Below, piece after piece: positions 49,025 through 60,139 of a stretch of 64,000 nt of DNA. This stretch comes from Mycoplasma marinum (GTDB lineage Bacteria; Bacillota_I; Bacilli_A; Mycoplasmatales; Metamycoplasmataceae). The notes beneath the pieces are model-generated. The model made no database searches. It was not told where the DNA came from and worked only from the letters and a program-made list of their open reading frames with translations. The number at the start of each line of letters is the position of its first letter. Position 1 is the stretch's first letter. Where the stretch lies: contig NZ_PSZO01000001.1 in NCBI RefSeq assembly GCF_004335975.1, forward strand, positions 1 through 64,000, read 5' to 3'. The translations under genes were made by a program, and so were the position numbers.

Positions 49025-50059
49025 TTATTTTCTAAAGTCAATAACTGCTCTACCAATAAAAGTTCCATCTTGTAGTTTCTCAAAAATTTCTTCAACACCT
49101 TCTAAAGGAATTACTTTTGTTATTTCTGATTTTACAAGTCCTTCTGCAGCGTAATCAAGAGCCTCTTTAAGATCTTGTCTGGTTCCTACAATAGAACCAA
49201 CAATTTCCTTACCTTGCAATACAGTCCAAAATATTGAAATTGATATTTTATCAGATGCAGGGAGTCCAACAAGAACTTCACGCCCACCCGGTTTCAACAT
49301 TTCAAAACCTTGTTCAAAAGCAATAGGTGCAACAGATGTATTAACAACAGCACCAACCCCACCATTAGTTATCTTTTTAACATACTCAACTGGATTTACT
49401 TTTTTACCATTAACGGCTAATTTAGCACCAGATTTCAGTGCCAACTCAGACTTTTTATCATCGATATCAACACCAATAACCTTAATACCCATAGCTGTTG
49501 CATATTGTATTGCAAGTTGTCCTAAACCTCCAACCCCAACGACTGCTAATCAATCGCCAGCTTTGGCATTTGAACGTTTAATAGCCTTGTAAGTTGTTAC
49601 TCCAGCGCAAACGATTGGTGCTCCCTCAATAACATCTAATTTGTCAGGGACCATGCCTACAAAATCTTCATGACCAATTGCATATTCAGCAAATGATCCA
49701 TCTTTTGTATAGGCAGTCATATTTTGTTTAGGGCATAGTGTTTCTCTACCAGTAAGGCAAAATTCACAATCCCCACAAGCATCATGCAATCAAGCAAGAG
49801 CGACTCTGTCCCCAACTTTAATTCTCGTACACCCTTTACCTATTTTAGCAACAATACCAATTCCTTCGTGTCCTGGTATCAATGGAAACTTAGGTTCTAC
49901 TGGCCAGTCAAATCTAGCAGCGTGTAAATCTGTGTGGCATACTCCAGATGTCTCCATTTTAATTAAAATTTCCTTGTTTTTTGGCTTCGGAATTTTAACT
50001 TTTTTTATACCCCAATTGCCTGGCGATTTTACAACAAAAGCCTTCATTTTATTGTTCAT
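49025..50059 (-). CDS. zinc-dependent alcohol dehydrogenase
   Basis: NAD(P)-linked medium-chain dehydrogenase, 344 residues, AdhP-like. Catalytic zinc ligands C-H-T-D and G-H-E-G-I-G; four structural-zinc cysteines in C-G-D-C-E-F-C-L-T-G-R-E-T-L-C; Rossmann V-V-G-V-G-G-L-G-Q-L-A; Asp after it (G-V-D-I-D) favours NAD. UGA Trp at several sites. AAAGGAG fixes ATG 50059. TATAAT lies about 40 bp upstream. Probably reoxidises NADH through aldehyde reduction. Confidence 0.93.
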
Positions 50060-50159
50060 TATTTTCTCCTTTTTAAAGCATAATTCATAAATAAATTATA
50101 TCATTGAATAAATACTCAAAGAACTGGTAAAACCTAAAATAAAATACTTTGAGAAGCTA

Positions 50160-50184
50160 AAAACATTGACCCTAGCCAATGTTT
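50160..50184 (-). terminator. valS terminator
   Basis: AACATTG/CAATGTT stem followed by TTTTT on the minus strand, just past the valS stop. Confidence 0.85.
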
Positions 50185-50191
50185 AAATTTA

Positions 50192-52657
50192 TTATAAGTT
50201 TTCAAGAGCTTCTAATTCTTTTTTGTATTTTTCATACTTTTCTTTTTCTATTTGCACTTTTTCTGGAGAAGCATTATTAACAAATCTTTCATTACCTAAC
50301 ATTCCTTCAGAACGTTTAATCTCACCTCTAAGACGCTTAATTTCAGATTCAATACGTTTTTTTTCTGCTTCTTTCATTTCTTTTGTCATTTTAATTGTAA
50401 TATCAAAGTTTTCTAATTTAAACAATGCGTCTGAATTTAATTCATAAGAAGCATTTGCTAATTTAGAAATGAATAATTTTGTTTTTTCATTAATATTTTT
50501 TGATGTTGAATATTTAATTTCTTCAGCATTTGATAAACTATGGATTACTCTAAATTCTCTAATTGATTTAACAGCAGCAATAACATCATCGATATAATCA
50601 GCTTCTTTAGTTTCAATTGTTGGTCATTCTTGTTCAAAAATTGTACCTTCATTAAATTTTGAGAATATTTCTTCAGAAATAAATGGAAGCAATGGTGCTA
50701 TTATAATTAAAGTTTTTCTCAATACATCTTTTGCAATATCCTTATTAGGTTGAGCTTTTGCCATTTCAATATATCATGAAGAAAAATCATTTTGAATAAA
50801 GTTGTAAATATCTTTACCAACAATTGTAAATTCATATTTATCCATGTGTCTTGATACTTGTTTTTCCAATTTAGATAATTTACCTAAAATTCACTTATCG
50901 GCGTCAGTCACTTCATCAGTTTTATGTTCCATAACTTCTAATATAAATCTTGAAATATTTCAAATTTTATTATTTAAGTTTCAGGCTGCCTCAAGTTTTT
51001 GAGGTGAGTAATTAATATCGTGACCTGGTGCTGAATTAGTTAATAAGAATCAACGTAATGCATCGGCACCATATTTATCAATAGTTTCCATTGGATCAAT
51101 ACCATTACCAAGAGATTTAGACATTTTTCTACCTTGTTCATCTCTAATTAGTCCATGAATTAATACATCTTTAAAAGGCTTTTCTTTCATAAATTCTAAT
51201 CCTTGGAAATACATTCTTGCTACTCAGAAGAATATGATATCATAACCAGTTACAAGAACATTAGTTGGATAGTATCTATTAACATCTTCCATTGAATTTG
51301 GTCATCCTAAAAATGAGAATGGAGCAATACCTGAAGAAAATCAAGTATCTAGAACATCTTCATCTTGTTTTCACTCTTCGCCCGGAGAAGTTTCTTGAAC
51401 CTTTATTTCTTCGCCTTTATATCAAGCAGGAATTCTATGACCTCATCATAGTTGTCTAGATATAGTTCAATCATAAACATTCTCCATTCAACGTTCAATA
51501 GTTTTCTTAAATCTAGAAGGAACAAAATTAACTCCATGTTCACCATTTAAGTTGTCCAATAGATCTTTTGAAAGAGGTTCCATATTAACAAATCATTGAT
51601 CGGAAACTAGCGTTTCAATTGGTGCTCCGCTCCGTTCAGAATATCCAACATTATTAACAACTTTTTCAGATTTATACATCAATCCATTTGATTCTAGTTT
51701 TTCAACTATTTTAATTCTTGCTTCCATACGATCCATTCCTTCAAACTCAAGAGCTAAAGAATTCATTTTTCCATCTTTTTCAATTGATTCATTAATTATC
51801 AATCCATTTTTTTTAATAATGTCAATATCAATAGAGGCATGAGCAGAAACTTTCATAACTCCAGTTCCTTTTTCAATATCAATGTACTCATCAGTAATGA
51901 TAGGTAATTCATTATTATTAAAAGGAGATATAGCTATTTTACCAACCAAGTGAGCGAATCTATCATCTTTAGGATTAACAGCAACAGCAACATCAGAAGG
52001 CATTGTTTCTGGTCTAGTTGTAGCAACCTCTAAAAATTCTTCAGAATCTTTAATGTTATATTTAAAGTATCACATTGTAGAATCAGTTTCTTTTGGAAGA
52101 ACTTCTATATTAGAGAGAGCAGTTTGTAAAATTGGATCTCAATTTATTGCTCTTTTCCCTCTATAAATTAAGCCTTTATTATACATATCTATGAAAACCT
52201 TATTAACAGCTTTATTGGCCTCACCATCTAATGTGAAACGTTCTTTTTTATAATCTAGAGCAACACCAAGTTTACCTCATTGTTTCCTAATTGTGGATGC
52301 ATATTCATCCTTTCATTCTCAAACTTTATCTATGAATTTTTCTCTCCCTAAATCATGTTTAGATATTCCTTGTTCTTGCAACCTAACTTCTACTTTAGCT
52401 TGTGTTGCAATACCAGCATGATCCATACCAGGCATTCATAAAGTATCGAACCCTTTTAGTTTTTTATATCTAATAATAGAATCTTGCAATGAAACATCCC
52501 ATGCATGTCCTAAGTGTAATTTACCAGTAACATTTGGTGGTGGTAAAATTATTGTAAATGGTTCTTTTGATTTATCATGTTTTGAAAAAATTTCCTTTTC
52601 CATTCATTGTTTATTCTTACCTTCTTCAACTAATTTATGATTGTATTTTGTTTGCAT
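50192..52657 (-). CDS. valS: valyl-tRNA synthetase
   Basis: Charges tRNA-Val; class I. 821 residues. [14 protein letters not shown] (HIGH motif) near residue 40, D-H-A-G-I-A-T-Q, the CP1 editing domain with T-T-R-P-E-T, K-M-S-K-S, and the C-terminal coiled-coil arm (last ~65 residues). In CP1 the conserved A-H-D-x-N-D-x-E stretch reads A-H-A-S-I-D-I-D with one residue missing just before, so editing could be impaired. Many UGA Trp. AAAGGAGAAAAAA site at ATG 52657. T-box leader upstream. Confidence 0.96.
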
Positions 52658-52675
52658 TTTTTTCTCCTTTTTAAA

Positions 52676-52862
52676 TAAAAAAAGCCCAAAACAAAGGGGC
52701 CAACGTACCACCCTTATTAGGACTCTTAAACTTATAGTGTTTTAAACTTTTTTTCTCCAAGATAACTCTTCAAGTCTTTACTTTGTCAGTTCCCACCATC
52801 CTGACTCTCTAAAAAAGTGTTTACTTAAATACCTTCTCTTCATTGAAAACTATTCATTTTAT
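52676..52862 (-). promoter_or_regulatory. T-box leader (tRNA-Val sensing) of valS
   Basis: T-box core AAGGGTGGTACGTTGGC on the minus strand (about 52698-52715), with a terminator pairing GGCCCC...TTGGGC and T7. Stem I elements upstream include AGGATGGTGGGAACTGAC followed by AAAGTAAAG, where GTA is a valine codon that could be the specifier. Confidence 0.87.
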
Positions 52863-52868
52863 ACATAT

Positions 52869-52895
52869 ATTATATATAAAACTTGGGGTTTTCAA
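52869..52895 (-). promoter_or_regulatory. valS promoter
   Basis: TTGAAA (52890-52895) and TATAAT (52869-52874) on the minus strand with a short 15-bp spacer, directly ahead of the T-box leader. Confidence 0.6.
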
Positions 52896-52971
52896 CCACT
52901 TCAAATGAATTATCATAAAATAAAAAGCTTTGTAATAAACTTAATATTTTAAACTATCGTAATTTTGAATA

Positions 52972-54219
52972 CTATCTTAATTTTGTGCAATTAATTCTTT
53001 TTAATATATATGGCAAAGAGATCGATGAAATTAATGTTGTTATTATAACTATATATAAACTTCACATAGGTAAATTTACAAAAATATTTATAATAGCAAA
53101 AGTGCCTAAAATTATTACATTTGTAATACACAGCATTCATGATTGCTTTTTAAAATTTAAAATTGTGATTTTATCATCTCTATATAAAGAAGAAAGAAAA
53201 GAATTTATTAATATGAATATCAGTGCTAAAGCAATAACTGATGAAATCATTATGTATAATTTATTACTGTCATTATGCGAGTTTATTATACTTCCACCAA
53301 AAATAGCCATTGAGGTTGTAACAAATATATTTAAGAAAGCTAATTTAATTAGGTTTCTAGCACTTTGTTTTATTATTAGTCTATGTGAGTATTCTAAATA
53401 GAATCATCACATTAGAAATCCAATTAAATATATCGCCATCAAATTACCCAACATATATAAATCCGTACTTTTCTTAAAGTAATAAGCAAATTGGATAGTT
53501 CCAGAAATGAATAGAGAACCAATATATAGATAAGTAAGTTTTTTGTATCTTTCAGAAGCATAAGCAATTGAAACTTTAGGAGCTTTTTTTAAGTTCTTAT
53601 TAGTTACAAAGATAACATTACCTATAAACTCACTAGCTAAATAAAGTGGTAAGAATATATATGTTAATGTTGTAATTTGGAAATCAAGAGCAATTAAAAT
53701 CAAATGAGCGATTGCTAAAATCACAACAAATAATCTTGAAAGTGACTTTCCTATTGTTAATTTAAATATAACTTTATTTTCTTTATTGACAAACGAACAT
53801 AATGAATACTCAATAAAAAATAACATCCTAGAAAATATATATCCACCTATTCAAATAACCATTGATATCTTAGCTATTCATTGAGGGTCTTTCCCAGGTG
53901 AAGTATTTAATCTGAAAATCATTAAATCCAACCCAGCTGCAATTATCCCAAGTGAAATAACTTTAAACATTGTAACCACCCTAAAGAATGGATTACTTTT
54001 TTCAAACCTTTGTCTAAAGAAAGTGTGCGCAAATCAAAATGTAGTTACAAGACCTGCGTTAAAACACATAAATACTTTTTGATATGTAGGTGCAGCATGT
54101 GAGTTAAGAACAAAACCATTGAAAATTATAGATACAGTTGCAATTATTATAAAATCAAAAAATATCTCTAATGATTTAGAAGGTTTTGTTTTTGTGTTCA
54201 CTATAAAGTTTTTAAGCAT
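52972..54219 (-). CDS. LtrA-like multi-pass membrane protein
   Basis: 415 residues with about 10-12 hydrophobic helices. The start K-S-L-E-I-F-F-D-F-I-I-I-A-T-V-S resembles the E-x-F-F-D-L opening of low-temperature-requirement A (LtrA) proteins, and A-H-T-F-F-R-Q-R-F-E fits the family layout. UGA Trp codons join four pieces; TAG stop at 52972. A TATAAT-like box ends only about seven bases before ATG 54219 and no Shine-Dalgarno exists, so the mRNA may be leaderless. Divergent from a PQ-loop gene. Function unknown; family membership is tentative. Confidence 0.6.
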
Positions 54220-54284
54220 AAAGATATTATAGTTAATAATTAAATAAAATAATCATTTTTGCCTTATAGTGCTATCATTTTATT

Positions 54285-54998
54285 ATGAAATTACAACCTA
54301 CAGATATTTTTTTACTTATTGGAACTTGCATTTTAACAATTTCTTTCCTGTTTAAGTGATATCAGATGACAACAAGAAAGCACACAATTGAAGTATCACT
54401 GAAATCTTGAATAATCATGTTTATAGGTAGGATGTTCTGATGTATTTATGGTTTTTTATTAGGGACAATTGGTGGAATTTTCATCCTAATTGCTCAGGGA
54501 TTAATTGCAGCAATGACGGTTCCGATAATTTACTACATAATGAGAAATGAAAAAACAAAGGGGCGTTATCACAAGGATCATTTTAGAAAGGAATTATTTA
54601 TATTTAGGATTATTATGGATTTTATGGTTATTTCTATTATTTGTATTCTTACTATTTATAGTCACTATTTTGAAAGAAATAATTACACTATACCAAAGGA
54701 AGTTATATTAATAGTTGGGACAATTGGTGCTGCCATAACAGCCTTTGCTTTGATGCCTCAGTCACTTAAGACAATAAAATCAAGAAATACTGAATCCATG
54801 TCATTACCACTACAAATAACTTTTATAATAGGAAACGCAATAATCATCTCATATTTGATTTATGAATTAGCAATGACACATAATACCATGAATTATATTG
54901 GATCAATCTTCTTTGGTATTATTTCAACCCTAGTTATGGTTCCTATAGCCGTAATTAAAATAAATAATATAATAAAACTAAAAGAACCACTCCACTAG
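54285..54998 (+). CDS. PQ-loop (SemiSWEET/SWEET-like) membrane protein
   Basis: 237 residues, two triple-helix units. Unit 1 (residues ~6-75) has F-K-W-Y-Q-M-T-T-R-K-H-T-I-E-V-S-L. Unit 2 (residues ~145-230) has the textbook L-M-P-Q-S-L-K-T-I-K-S-R-N-T-E-S-M-S-L. A charged linker joins them. Such proteins carry sugars, amino acids or cystine. UGA Trp in unit 1. No Shine-Dalgarno. Shares a 65-bp divergent region with the LtrA-like gene. Confidence 0.75.
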
Positions 54999-55036
54999 TA
55001 TATGTGTAAAATAGAACTGATACTTTGATAAAAGTG

Positions 55037-55862
55037 GGACAAATAAATTCTACACTTTTGGTTTCGTAAGTGTTGGCAATGGCCAGCACTTTTTCATTGC
55101 AATCTTTTTTTGTATTATATCAAGAGGTATATTTTTCCATTTCTTCAAAACTTATTTTATAGGTTGTCATATGATTCAAGTATCCTCCTTTAAAGCAACC
55201 AAAGAATTATTCTACTTCACTATTGTCTAAATAATTGCCAATTCTACTCATCGAATTTTTAGAATAATAGTATCCATAATTACTCTTGTTATTAGATCCA
55301 AAACACTAAAATCTATCTAAAGTTCATGAACTCACTAGAACACCTTTTTGTGTAGGGGCGTCTTATATTTTTTGACTTCTGTATATCCCTTTACTTTTGT
55401 GGAAGATGTTGCAAATTTCTTCTTCGAATAGATACAACTTATAAACTCTAATTTATTAGTTTTATAAAGTGTTGCTTGGTAAATATTTAAAATGAAAGTT
55501 ATTTCCGCTTTAGAGAAATGGCTATAACTTGTTCTTTTTTCACTCTTTTTCTGTTTTGTTTAATATGTTTATTTGCAATTTATTCTATTTGTTTGTAAGT
55601 TAAGTTTTGATAAACCCTTACACACCTCTTTTTAGCTTTTTATACTTATTAATAAATCTGTGGCTTATCCCCTTAGTTTTATTTTTTAATGATTGGTGGT
55701 ACCCATCTTTTAATTTTATTCCTAAAAATTTATAAATTCAAAATACTCTTTTGGTATTTAAAAAGTTGTTTCATATACTTTAATTCACTTTATTCATTTC
55801 TCTTTTGTTTTGTGTTTTACATAAAAACTACACCTCTTTAATGAAGTGTAGTGTTATTTATC
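55037..55862 (-). mobile_element. degenerate IS3-family insertion sequence
   Basis: Decayed element of ~830 bp, shorter than a full IS3 (1.2-1.5 kb). The ends show an imperfect inverted repeat (AAATAAATTCTACACTTTT left; AAATAACACTACACTTCAT right, inverted). The minus strand still reads, through stops and shifts, G-Y-T-E-V-K-K-Y, K-K-V-F-L-V-S-S-F-M, and S-M-S-R-I-G-N-Y-L-D-N-S-E-V-E, stop, F-F-G-C-F-K-G-G. This matches the S-M-S-R-x-G-N-x-x-D-N-x-x-x-E-S-F-F catalytic segment of IS3 transposases. The end trace is Y-T-S-W-Y-N. Not functional. Confidence 0.8.
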
Positions 55863-55908
55863 TTAGTTTATTTTTTTCATATTTAAAACATAAATTTTAT
55901 TTTATTAA

Positions 55909-56871
55909 TTATTTGTTTGTAATTGTTTTTCTAACTGAATCCATTGTTTCTCTTAACATTTTTGCAGATTTAGTAAATTGTGCTTTTTCTTCTTTATTTA
56001 AAGGAATTTCAAGAACATTATCAATACCTTCAGAACCAATTATTGCTGGTACACCGATATATAAATCTTTTTCTCCATATTCGCCTTCAAGTTTAGCAGA
56101 AATAGTACATACTTTTCTTGTATTTCTAAGTACTGAATCTGTTAATGATGCTAATGCTGAACCAATTCCGTAGAAAGTAGCTCTTTTTCTATTGATAATT
56201 TCGTAAGCTTTTTTTCAAACACTTTCATGAATTTTTGGAAGTTCTGCCTTGTCAACTTGTCCTGATTCAACATAATCCATAAATGGTTTACATCCAACCA
56301 TCGCTGATGAAAATGCTGAAACAGCAGAATCACCATGTTCACCCATTACATAAGCTTCGATTGATTGAGGGGCAACATTAATTTTTAATGCTATCGCTTG
56401 TTGTAATCTAGCTGAGTCAAGTGCAGTACCTGAACCAATAACTTTTTTACTATCGAATCCTGTAACTTCTTGATAAACTTGTGTCATAACATCAACAGGG
56501 TTTGATGCAATGATTGTAATTCCAGAAAATCCTGATTTTTTAACGCTATTTGCAATGAAAGACATTATTTTAGCATTATCTGAAACCATTTCAATTCTTG
56601 TTTCACCAGGTTTTTGTGGTCTACCAGCTGTAATAACTAGCACATCCACATCTTTAAGATCTTCATATTCATACACCTCTGTTTGATAAGGGTAGAAGTT
56701 TGTTGGTGATGCATCTTCAAGGTCTAATTTATTACCCATTGCACCTTCTTTATTAATATCTATAATTCCATATTCTTCTGCAACTCCTCTATTCATTGCT
56801 GAATATAGAAATGATGTACCCACAGCTCCAGCACCGATTAAGGCAACTTTTCTTGTTTTAATTTTTAACAT
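55909..56871 (-). CDS. ldh: L-lactate dehydrogenase
   Basis: Reduces pyruvate to lactate, regenerating NAD. 320 residues. V-A-L-I-G-A-G-A-V-G-T Rossmann motif; mobile loop A-G-R-P-Q-K-P-G-E-T-R with the lactate-specific Gln; N-P-V-D-V; catalytic G-E-H-G-D-S His. One UGA Trp. AAGGAGAAATAA site. It lies 89 bp downstream of a MIP channel gene and may be co-transcribed. Confidence 0.97.
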
Positions 56872-56960
56872 TTATTTCTCCTTGATTATTTATATGTTTT
56901 CTTCGTAATTTTTATTCTTAAATATTCCTCATTAATATTTTAATACTTATTCTATTTTTT

Positions 56961-57896
56961 TTAATGTTTAATTTGTTTTTTTTCTTTTTTAACTGGTGAT
57001 TTTTTAGCAGGTAATGAAGGTTCATTAACCTTACCAAAAGACATCCATTTTTCTCATAACTCAATTCCGTATTTTTCCATGAAAATTTGCATTCCAAAGA
57101 AAATAAATATTCCAGCGAATTCTCCAAATGCATATGTAGGTACCATACTCATAGCATGATGTCCGCCTTTGAAAATATCATATATATATTGTGTAGCTAA
57201 TAATCTAGCTGGATTCCAAACAACAGTTTCAAAATCCAACATCGCTGCAACACCAACACCTACAGCTAAAGCGATTATCATATCTTTAATAACTGGGTTT
57301 TTGATTGATTTATTAAAAATTGATCAAACTAAGATAAGCCCGCCCATTGCTTCTCCTAAGAATGCAATAGCGTGATGTCCAGCAGTTCCTTTTTTAATAT
57401 AACCAAATATAGCTTTACCTTGATTTGTAAATGAAGCTCAACTACTATTGCTATTTCTTATAGCATCCAATGGATTACCTGAAATTGCATGTGCCATTTG
57501 TTGTGTTGCAACAATAACCATACCAGCAGCTAAACCACCAAGCATTTGTACCCCAATTTTAATAAGACCATATTTAAGTGAGTCTTCTTTTATTAACATT
57601 CTATATGTTGATACAAGTGGGTTTAAATCACATGATCATCTAGCAAATATTGCAAGACATAAGAATATATCTAATCAAAGCCAAAAACCAATTGCCAATC
57701 TAGATGGTTCGTGCCCTCCAGAAAGTAAAACCTCAAACTTAGTTCCTCCAAATGAAATCCCAAGCAAACCGATCATTCATGTTAGAAAAATAGTACCTAA
57801 AAACTCCGCTGAAAGTTTAACACCCCAAACTTTTTTTGAGTTTGGAATATATTTTTTTTCCTCAATTTCAGAGTTAAAATTTACTGATTTTGTCAT
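56961..57896 (-). CDS. MIP-family channel (aquaporin/glycerol facilitator-like)
   Basis: 311 residues, about six transmembrane segments and two re-entrant loops. The start A-E-F-L-G-T-I-F-L-T-W is typical of MIP helix 1. The first pore box is degenerate, N-P-L-V-S instead of NPA, and the second is V-W-N-P-A-R, with the selectivity-filter Arg. Basic N- and C-termini; the C-terminus is rich in Lys. Many UGA Trp. Strong AAGGAGAAAAA site. The substrate could be glycerol, water or small acids; its position before ldh hints at lactate/lactic acid, which is only inference. Confidence 0.75.
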
Positions 57897-58007
57897 TTTT
57901 TTCTCCTTTATTTTTTACACCTTAAATAATTTAAGTATTTATATTATAGCAAAAGATTTAATAATCATGTTTTATAAATATCTATATAACACACAAGGTA
58001 AATAATT

Positions 58008-58748
58008 GTGTATTATTTATGTATGGACTCATATAAAAAAATTAGAATTAAAGGTGGATTTAAAAACGATACTTTCAAGTTAATTGAAGGGGATAAACAA
58101 ATATTTGTCAAGGTTAAAAAGTATGATAAATTCAATCATAAATTAAACTATAAAATTGTGACTAAATTTGATTTTGTTCCTACATTAATTTCTGAAAATA
58201 AAGAAGAAATAAAATGGGAATTCATTGAAACAGAAAAACTTGAACTAAACGATAAAAATTTAAGAAAAATGGCTACCATCCTTAAACAATTACATACTTC
58301 CAACATTGAATTACCAGCATCTAATCATAAGTCTAGACTTCAAGATTGTTTTAATGATTTAAAATTTAAAAAAACAAAACCAAAAGAGATTGAAGACTTT
58401 TATAAAATTGCTTTGGATATAGTTGATGAATTTGATACAAATACACCGCTTCATAATGATCCTTGAATGAATAATTTTATATTATCAAACAAGAAAATTT
58501 GACTAATTGACTGAGAATATGCAAGTTTAGGTGATAAACATTTTGATTTGGCATTTACAATTGATGGTTCTTACCTTGATAAAAATCAAGAAAAAGTATT
58601 TTTAGATGCCTATGGTAAATATGATAAAAATAAATTATTTAATGCAAAAATTTTAGTTAATTATCTAACCTTGGTTTGAATGCATAGATTTGATGAATTA
58701 CCTTTTAGCGATAAAGCGATAATAGCTAATTTACATAAAAAAAGATAG
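58008..58748 (+). CDS. choline/aminoglycoside-kinase-fold phosphotransferase
   Basis: 246 residues, LicA/APH-like kinase fold. G-G-F-K-N-D-T-F-K-L glycine loop; invariant Lys in I-F-V-K-V-K; hinge W-E-F-I-E; catalytic L-H-N-D-P-W-M-N-N-F with the Brenner-type H-N-D and Asn; metal-binding I-D-W-E-Y-A. Substrate could be choline, ethanolamine, thiamine or a sugar. GTG 58008 is chosen because AAGGT sits eight bases ahead; ATG 58023 is the alternative. Ends in a perfect long terminator. Confidence 0.82.
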
Positions 58749-58749
58749 A

Positions 58750-58790
58750 CATATAAAAAAGTAAACTTAAAGTTTACTTTTTTATATGTC
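58750..58790 (+). terminator. bidirectional terminator, near-perfect 19-bp inverted repeat
   Basis: ACATATAAAAAAGTAAACTT pairs with AAGTTTACTTTTTTATATGT. It lies just after the kinase gene and before the pta 3' end, so it can serve both convergent genes. Confidence 0.85.
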
Positions 58791-58946
58791 CAAACAATAT
58801 ATTCAAATAATTGAAGATAATGATTTTACAAATCTATATATTGATTATAAGATTAAAATAAATAATGCAATTAATTTTGACATTAATAATTACATTTATT
58901 GCTTATATTTTTAATTCAATGATACATTTTTTTATTAAAATTTATT

Positions 58947-59900
58947 TTATGACTGCAAAGCAGTTACTAAGATTGTATTGTATACATCATTAATTGTTGA
59001 ACCCCTTGATAAATCATTTACTGGTTTATCCAATCCAGTTATTATAGGACCTATTGCTAGAAAATTACCTAATCTTTGAGCAATTTTATATCCGATATTA
59101 CCGGCTTCCAAAGAAGGAAAAACAAAAACATTAGCTGAACCCTCAAAAGATTCTTTTTTATATTTCATTTTTCTTATATCGATATCTAATGCAGCATCAA
59201 ATTGAATTTCTCCAATAGCTTTATTTTTATCCCCTGTTTTTTCATTAAATAAAATCGTTGCTTCTTGAACCATTGATGCTCTCGGATGCTTTGCAGATCC
59301 TAATGTTGAAAAAGATAAAAATGCTATCTTAGGTTCCATGTTGAGTTGTTTAGCAAAAGAAGAAGAGTTATTTGCTATATCTACCAATTGTTCTTTATTT
59401 GGTTCAGGAATAACAGAGATGTCAGTGAATAAATATGTTTCATCTTCTTTAGACATTACCATTGATGAAGAAATAGTTTTAACTCCTGCCTTTGGCCCTA
59501 TAACTTTAAAGGCTGGTCTTAAGATTCCTGAAGTTGGATAACTAAGTCCTCCAACAACTCCATCAACTTCATTACTTTTAAGTAATAGCATAGCAAAATA
59601 GGGAGGTTCAAATATATTATTTTCTGCTTGTTCCCTTGTTTCTTTACCTTTTCTTACTTTTAAATATAATTCAATTAGTTCTTCTTTTTTAGATAAATAA
59701 TCATCGATAATAATATATCTCAATGATGGTTCTTTAATATCTTCTTTACTTCTAACTAAAATAGAAACATTCACAAGACCTTGTTCTTGATGTTTCTTGG
59801 CAGCTTCAATACTTCTCGAATCTAAACCATCAATTAGCAAAATATGCTTTTTATTTTGATTGTTTTTTAAAATAGAAATCAGTTTGTTTTCAAATGACAT
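58947..59900 (-). CDS. pta: phosphate acetyltransferase
   Basis: Converts acetyl-CoA and phosphate to acetyl phosphate, feeding ATP formation by acetate kinase (not in the window). 317 residues, the short single-domain form. Motifs: V-D-G-V-V-G-G, T-S-G-I-L-R-P-A, L-S-F-S-T-L-G-S-A-K-H-P, G-E-I-Q-F-D-A-A and the C-terminal V-F-P-S-L-E-A-G-N-I-G-Y-K. AAGGAG site. Confidence 0.96.
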   Translation of the reverse strand: MSFENKLISILKNNQNKKHILLIDGLDSRSIEAAKKHQEQGLVNVSILVRSKEDIKEPSLRYIIIDDYLSKKEELIELYLKVRKGKETREQAENNIFEPPYFAMLLLKSNEVDGVVGGLSYPTSGILRPAFKVIGPKAGVKTISSSMVMSKEDETYLFTDISVIPEPNKEQLVDIANNSSSFAKQLNMEPKIAFLSFSTLGSAKHPRASMVQEATILFNEKTGDKNKAIGEIQFDAALDIDIRKMKYKKESFEGSANVFVFPSLEAGNIGYKIAQRLGNFLAIGPIITGLDKPVNDLSRGSTINDVYNTILVTALQS

Positions 59901-60077
59901 TTTGTCTCCTTAATTGTAAATTTACTCTTAAATTATATAATCAATACATGGTTAAAAGACAAATATAATTATTTCTAATTAAAAAAATATTGTATTGCTT
60001 CAAATTTTAAGAAAAATTTTTAAATTTTATATTGAATAAACAATAATATTGCTAATTGTTTATTCAATATATTTAAA

Positions 60078-60103
60078 AAAACTCCTGCGGAATCAGGAGT
60101 TTT
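60078..60103 (-). terminator. ATP synthase operon terminator
   Basis: AAAACTCCTG/CAGGAGTTTT 10-bp stem with six-base loop and T-rich continuation on the minus strand. Confidence 0.92.
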
Positions 60104-60139
60104 TCAAGACTTTTAAAGTCATTGTTTATTGCTTTAATT

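Noticed and set aside
52985-53401. 138-codon open frame on the plus strand
   Set aside because: It lies antisense to the C-terminal part of the LtrA-like gene, whose frame is continuous with UGA=Trp; hydrophobic composition is a mirror of the membrane helices.
58786-58914. 42-codon ORF starting in the kinase terminator
   Set aside because: No ribosome-binding site, starts inside a terminator arm, no recognisable motif; probably chance.
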